Source: a bacterium
GTDB lineage: Bacteria > JACRDZ01 > JAJRWM01
Direction of reading: 5' to 3'
Assembly (NCBI GenBank): GCA_024276815.1
Contig: JAJRWM010000029.1
Location: 1-6,880 of the forward strand
Length of the DNA stretch: 6,880 nt
In this document: one piece after another, positions 4,969 through 6,880 of the stretch
How positions within the stretch are numbered: the first letter of the stretch is position 1
Layout of the letters: each line of letters starts with the position of its first letter
Notes under the pieces: model-generated
What the model saw: only the letters and a program-made list of their open reading frames with translations
The model's database searches: none
Told to the model about the DNA's origin: nothing
Position numbers and translations under genes: made by a program

Positions 4969-5982
4969 ATGGCTATTGATTACAAGGATATGTCGGGCCG
5001 GCAAAAAGCGGCCATTCTGATGGTTAGTCTGGGGCCTGATATCTCCGCGAAAATATATTCCAACCTGAGCGAAGAAGAGATCGAAGTGCTGACCCTGGAA
5101 TTGGCGACCGTCGCCAAGGTGCCCTCAGAAGTGCGGGGCAAGGTGTTCGAGGAATTTCATAAAATTGCCGTGGCCAAAGACTATATCCAGGAGGGCGGTA
5201 TTGAATACGCCCGGGAGGTTCTGGAGAAAGCGGTGGGCGCGGAACGGGCGGCTTCGATTATTGATCGTTTGAGCGGCGCTTTGCAGGTCAGCCCTTTCGA
5301 GTTTTTGAAGAAAACAGACGCCAGCCAGCTCCTGAACTTTATTCAAAACGAACACCCCCAGACAATTTCGCTGATCCTTTCGCATATCTCGCCCAGCCAG
5401 GCGGCCGGGGTGATGTCCCAGTTGCCGCCCAAACTACAGGCTGAAGTCGCGACCAGGATCGCTATTATGGACCGCACCGCTCCCGATGTGATCGCGGAAG
5501 TGGAGCGGGTTCTGGAAGAGAAATTGGAAACCGCGCTCAGCACTGATTTCACAACCGCCGGCGGCGTCAAGGCTTTGGCGGAAATCCTGAACCTGGTTGA
5601 CCGGACGACAGAGAAAACGATCTTTGAGACGCTGGAAGAGGAAAACCCCGATCTTACCAGCGAGATCAAGAAATTAATGTTTGTCTTTGAGGATATCATT
5701 CTACTCGAAGACTCGGCTATTCAGCAGGTGTTGAAGGAAGTTGACACCAAGGAACTGGGTCTGGCGTTAAAAGGAGCCAGCGATGAGGTTAAGGAAAAAA
5801 TATTCAGCAATATGTCTTCGAGGGCAGCGGCCATGATCAAGGAAGACATGGAGTTTATGGGGCCGATCAGGCTGAAAGCCGCGGAAGAGGCTCAGCAGAA
5901 AGTCGTTAATATTATCCGTAACCTGGAAGAATCCGGCGATATCCAGATCAGCCGCGGCGGGGAAGGGGATACCTTTGTTTAG
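4969..5982 (+). CDS. fliG: Flagellar motor switch protein FliG
   Basis: Rotor protein, 337 residues, that binds FliF through its N-terminal domain and FliM through its middle domain, and takes torque from the stator through its C-terminal domain. Evident are an N-terminal domain starting SGRQKAAILMVSLGPDISAKIY; the EHPQ motif at 128-131 followed by TISLILSHISPSQAA; GGVKALAEILNLVDR (198-212) leading into the C-terminal domain; the MFVF hinge motif at 237-240; and the charged torque helix region LALKGASDEVKEKIFSNMSSRAA (265-287), then GPIRLKAAEEAQQKVV. All usual FliG parts are present. The start has AAGAGG upstream within the end of fliF. The stop overlaps the TTG start of fliH by 8 bp, suggesting coupled translation. 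Confidence 0.98.
   Translation: MAIDYKDMSGRQKAAILMVSLGPDISAKIYSNLSEEEIEVLTLELATVAKVPSEVRGKVFEEFHKIAVAKDYIQEGGIEYAREVLEKAVGAERAASIIDRLSGALQVSPFEFLKKTDASQLLNFIQNEHPQTISLILSHISPSQAAGVMSQLPPKLQAEVATRIAIMDRTAPDVIAEVERVLEEKLETALSTDFTTAGGVKALAEILNLVDRTTEKTIFETLEEENPDLTSEIKKLMFVFEDIILLEDSAIQQVLKEVDTKELGLALKGASDEVKEKIFSNMSSRAAAMIKEDMEFMGPIRLKAAEEAQQKVVNIIRNLEESGDIQISRGGEGDTFV
5963..5969 (+). promoter_or_regulatory. Ribosome binding site AAGGGGA deciding the fliH TTG start
   Basis: A purine-rich Shine-Dalgarno inside the last codons of fliG, ending 5 nt before TTG 5975. The next in-frame ATG is 16 codons further in and would remove the conserved VYKS-type N-terminus of FliH. Confidence 0.7.
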
Positions 5983-6754
5983 CGCCCGGGTTTATAAATC
6001 AGTCAGGGTTCTGGATGAAGCCATGAAAATACTCAGGGAAGAAAGCAGGGCGAGTGAGACTCCGGTTGAGGAACTGACAGAGGAAACCGCTGAAACCGCC
6101 AGCCCCGAAATCGTCAACACCCCGCCTGTGATACCTGACTTTACTGAGGAAAGACAAAAAGTAATCGCTGAGGCCCAGGCGGAAACGAAGAAAATGGTCG
6201 AAACGGCCCGGATTAAGGCCAAAACGATTGAAAAGAACGCTTACGAAAAAGGTTTTCTGGCCGGCAAACAACAGGGAATAAGCGAAGGCCAGGACTTGGG
6301 GAAGCAGGAAGTCGAGTCTTTGGTCGGCACCCTGAACAAGCTGATCGCCGGCGTGGAAAAAAACAACCGGGAACTGGTTGAAAAATCCGAGCCTGGAATT
6401 ATCAAACTGGTTCTTGATATTGCCCGAAAAGTAATCCAGACGGAAGTAAAACAGGATAAAAGTATTGTTTTAAAACTGGTTGAGGAAGGTATTAAAAGTA
6501 TTACCGAGAGAGAAAGACTGAAAATCAGGGTCAACCTGGAAGACATTGAAAACCTGATGGAGAACCGGGAAATCCTGCTGGCCTGCGCTGACGGGATTAA
6601 AAGTATCGAGTTCCAGAAGGATGCCCGGGTTGGCGTCGGCGGCTGTATCATTGAAACCCCGGCGGGTACTGTTGACGCGAGGCTGGATACCCAGTTGGAG
6701 GTGGTCGCCCGGGCCTTTGACGATATGTTGAAAGAAGCTGGAGGTAATCGTTAG
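5975..6754 (+). CDS. fliH: Flagellar export apparatus protein FliH
   Basis: Stator-like partner of the FliI ATPase, 259 residues; FliH dimers hold FliI at the export gate and restrain its activity. The TTG start is supported by AAGGGGA and by the N-terminal ARVYKS, which resembles the (R/V)xKS start of other FliH proteins. Residues 20-55 form an acidic, low-complexity linker. About 56-130 is a long helix with five glycines exactly four apart (G93, G97, G101, G105, G109), the GxxxG repeat typical of FliH. The C-terminal domain (about 135-255) binds FliI and contains GIIKLVLDIARKVIQTEV and the conserved VGGCIIETPAGTVDARLDTQL (221-241). It overlaps fliG by 8 bp and precedes fliI by 1 nt. Confidence 0.95.
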   Translation: MFSARVYKSVRVLDEAMKILREESRASETPVEELTEETAETASPEIVNTPPVIPDFTEERQKVIAEAQAETKKMVETARIKAKTIEKNAYEKGFLAGKQQGISEGQDLGKQEVESLVGTLNKLIAGVEKNNRELVEKSEPGIIKLVLDIARKVIQTEVKQDKSIVLKLVEEGIKSITERERLKIRVNLEDIENLMENREILLACADGIKSIEFQKDARVGVGGCIIETPAGTVDARLDTQLEVVARAFDDMLKEAGGNR

Positions 6755-6755
6755 G

Positions 6756-6880
6756 ATGACAGCGGTAATCGATCTGGATAAATATGACGCCTTGCTGGAA
6801 AAGATCGAGACTGTGCGTTTGAACGGCAAGGTGGTTCAAGTCATCGGACTGGTGATTGAATCAATCGGGCCAGCCGTCAG
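6756..6880 (+). CDS. fliI: Flagellum-specific ATP synthase FliI (3'-truncated at window edge)
   Basis: Only the first 41 codons are present. FliI is the hexameric ATPase, related to the F1 beta subunit, that helps load substrates into the flagellar type III export gate. The visible part shows the N-terminal beta-barrel signature: GKVVQVIGLVIESIGPAV, matching the GxVxxVxGxxIExxGPxA pattern of FliI. The ATG at 6756 follows the fliH stop by 1 nt, and GGAGGT at 6740-6745 lies 10 nt upstream. The catalytic Walker motifs lie beyond the window, so integrity cannot be judged. Position after fliH is the standard arrangement. Confidence 0.93.
   Translation, partial: MTAVIDLDKYDALLEKIETVRLNGKVVQVIGLVIESIGPAV

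Noticed and set aside
1-6880. CRISPR array, tRNA/rRNA, toxin-antitoxin or defence genes
   Set aside because: No regularly spaced long repeats, no tRNA-like cloverleaf and no non-flagellar reading frame with support. The window is flagellar throughout.

Overview
The window is a slice of a bacterial flagellar cluster, entirely on the + strand and densely packed. It runs: the 3' part of a sigma-54 activator gene; a 166-bp regulatory gap; a small gene resembling a second FliE; a small coiled-coil gene resembling a FlgN/FliT-type export chaperone; then flgB, flgC, fliE, fliF, fliG, fliH and the first 125 bp of fliI. The order flgB-flgC-fliE-fliF-fliG-fliH-fliI is the conserved early flagellar order of many phyla (Firmicutes, spirochaetes, Thermotogae, deltaproteobacteria and several uncultured lineages). 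Together these genes build the MS ring (FliF), rotor/switch (FliG), the MS ring-rod adaptor (FliE), the proximal rod (FlgB, FlgC) and the export ATPase complex (FliH, FliI).

Regulation can be read from the sequence. The first gene encodes an NtrC-type AAA+ response regulator, truncated at the window edge inside its receiver domain. The gap after it (1059-1224) carries a well-spaced -24/-12 promoter at 1167-1183, upstream of a strong Shine-Dalgarno and a TTG start. The simplest reading is that this activator, with RNA polymerase-sigma54, drives the operon beginning at 1225. A short dyad and an imperfect direct repeat in the same gap are candidate activator sites.

The least ordinary part is 1225-1996. 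The first protein aligns without gaps over about 70 residues with the true FliE encoded 1.4 kb downstream, but it has a lysine-rich tail in place of the FliE ending. It overlaps the chaperone-like gene by 8 bp, so the two may form a secreted FliE-like protein and its chaperone. A second oddity is a MITE-like element with nested palindromes at 3245-3299, in the only sizeable gap within the structural genes, between fliE and fliF.

Taxonomy is uncertain. GC content looks to be near 47-50%, Shine-Dalgarno sites are strong, TTG starts occur twice, and sigma-54 control is combined with a Firmicutes-like gene order. That suggests an uncultured or deep-branching lineage rather than an enteric or Bacillus type, but the window has no marker gene to settle it. 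No RNA gene, CRISPR array, insertion sequence with a transposase, or convincing intrinsic terminator was seen.
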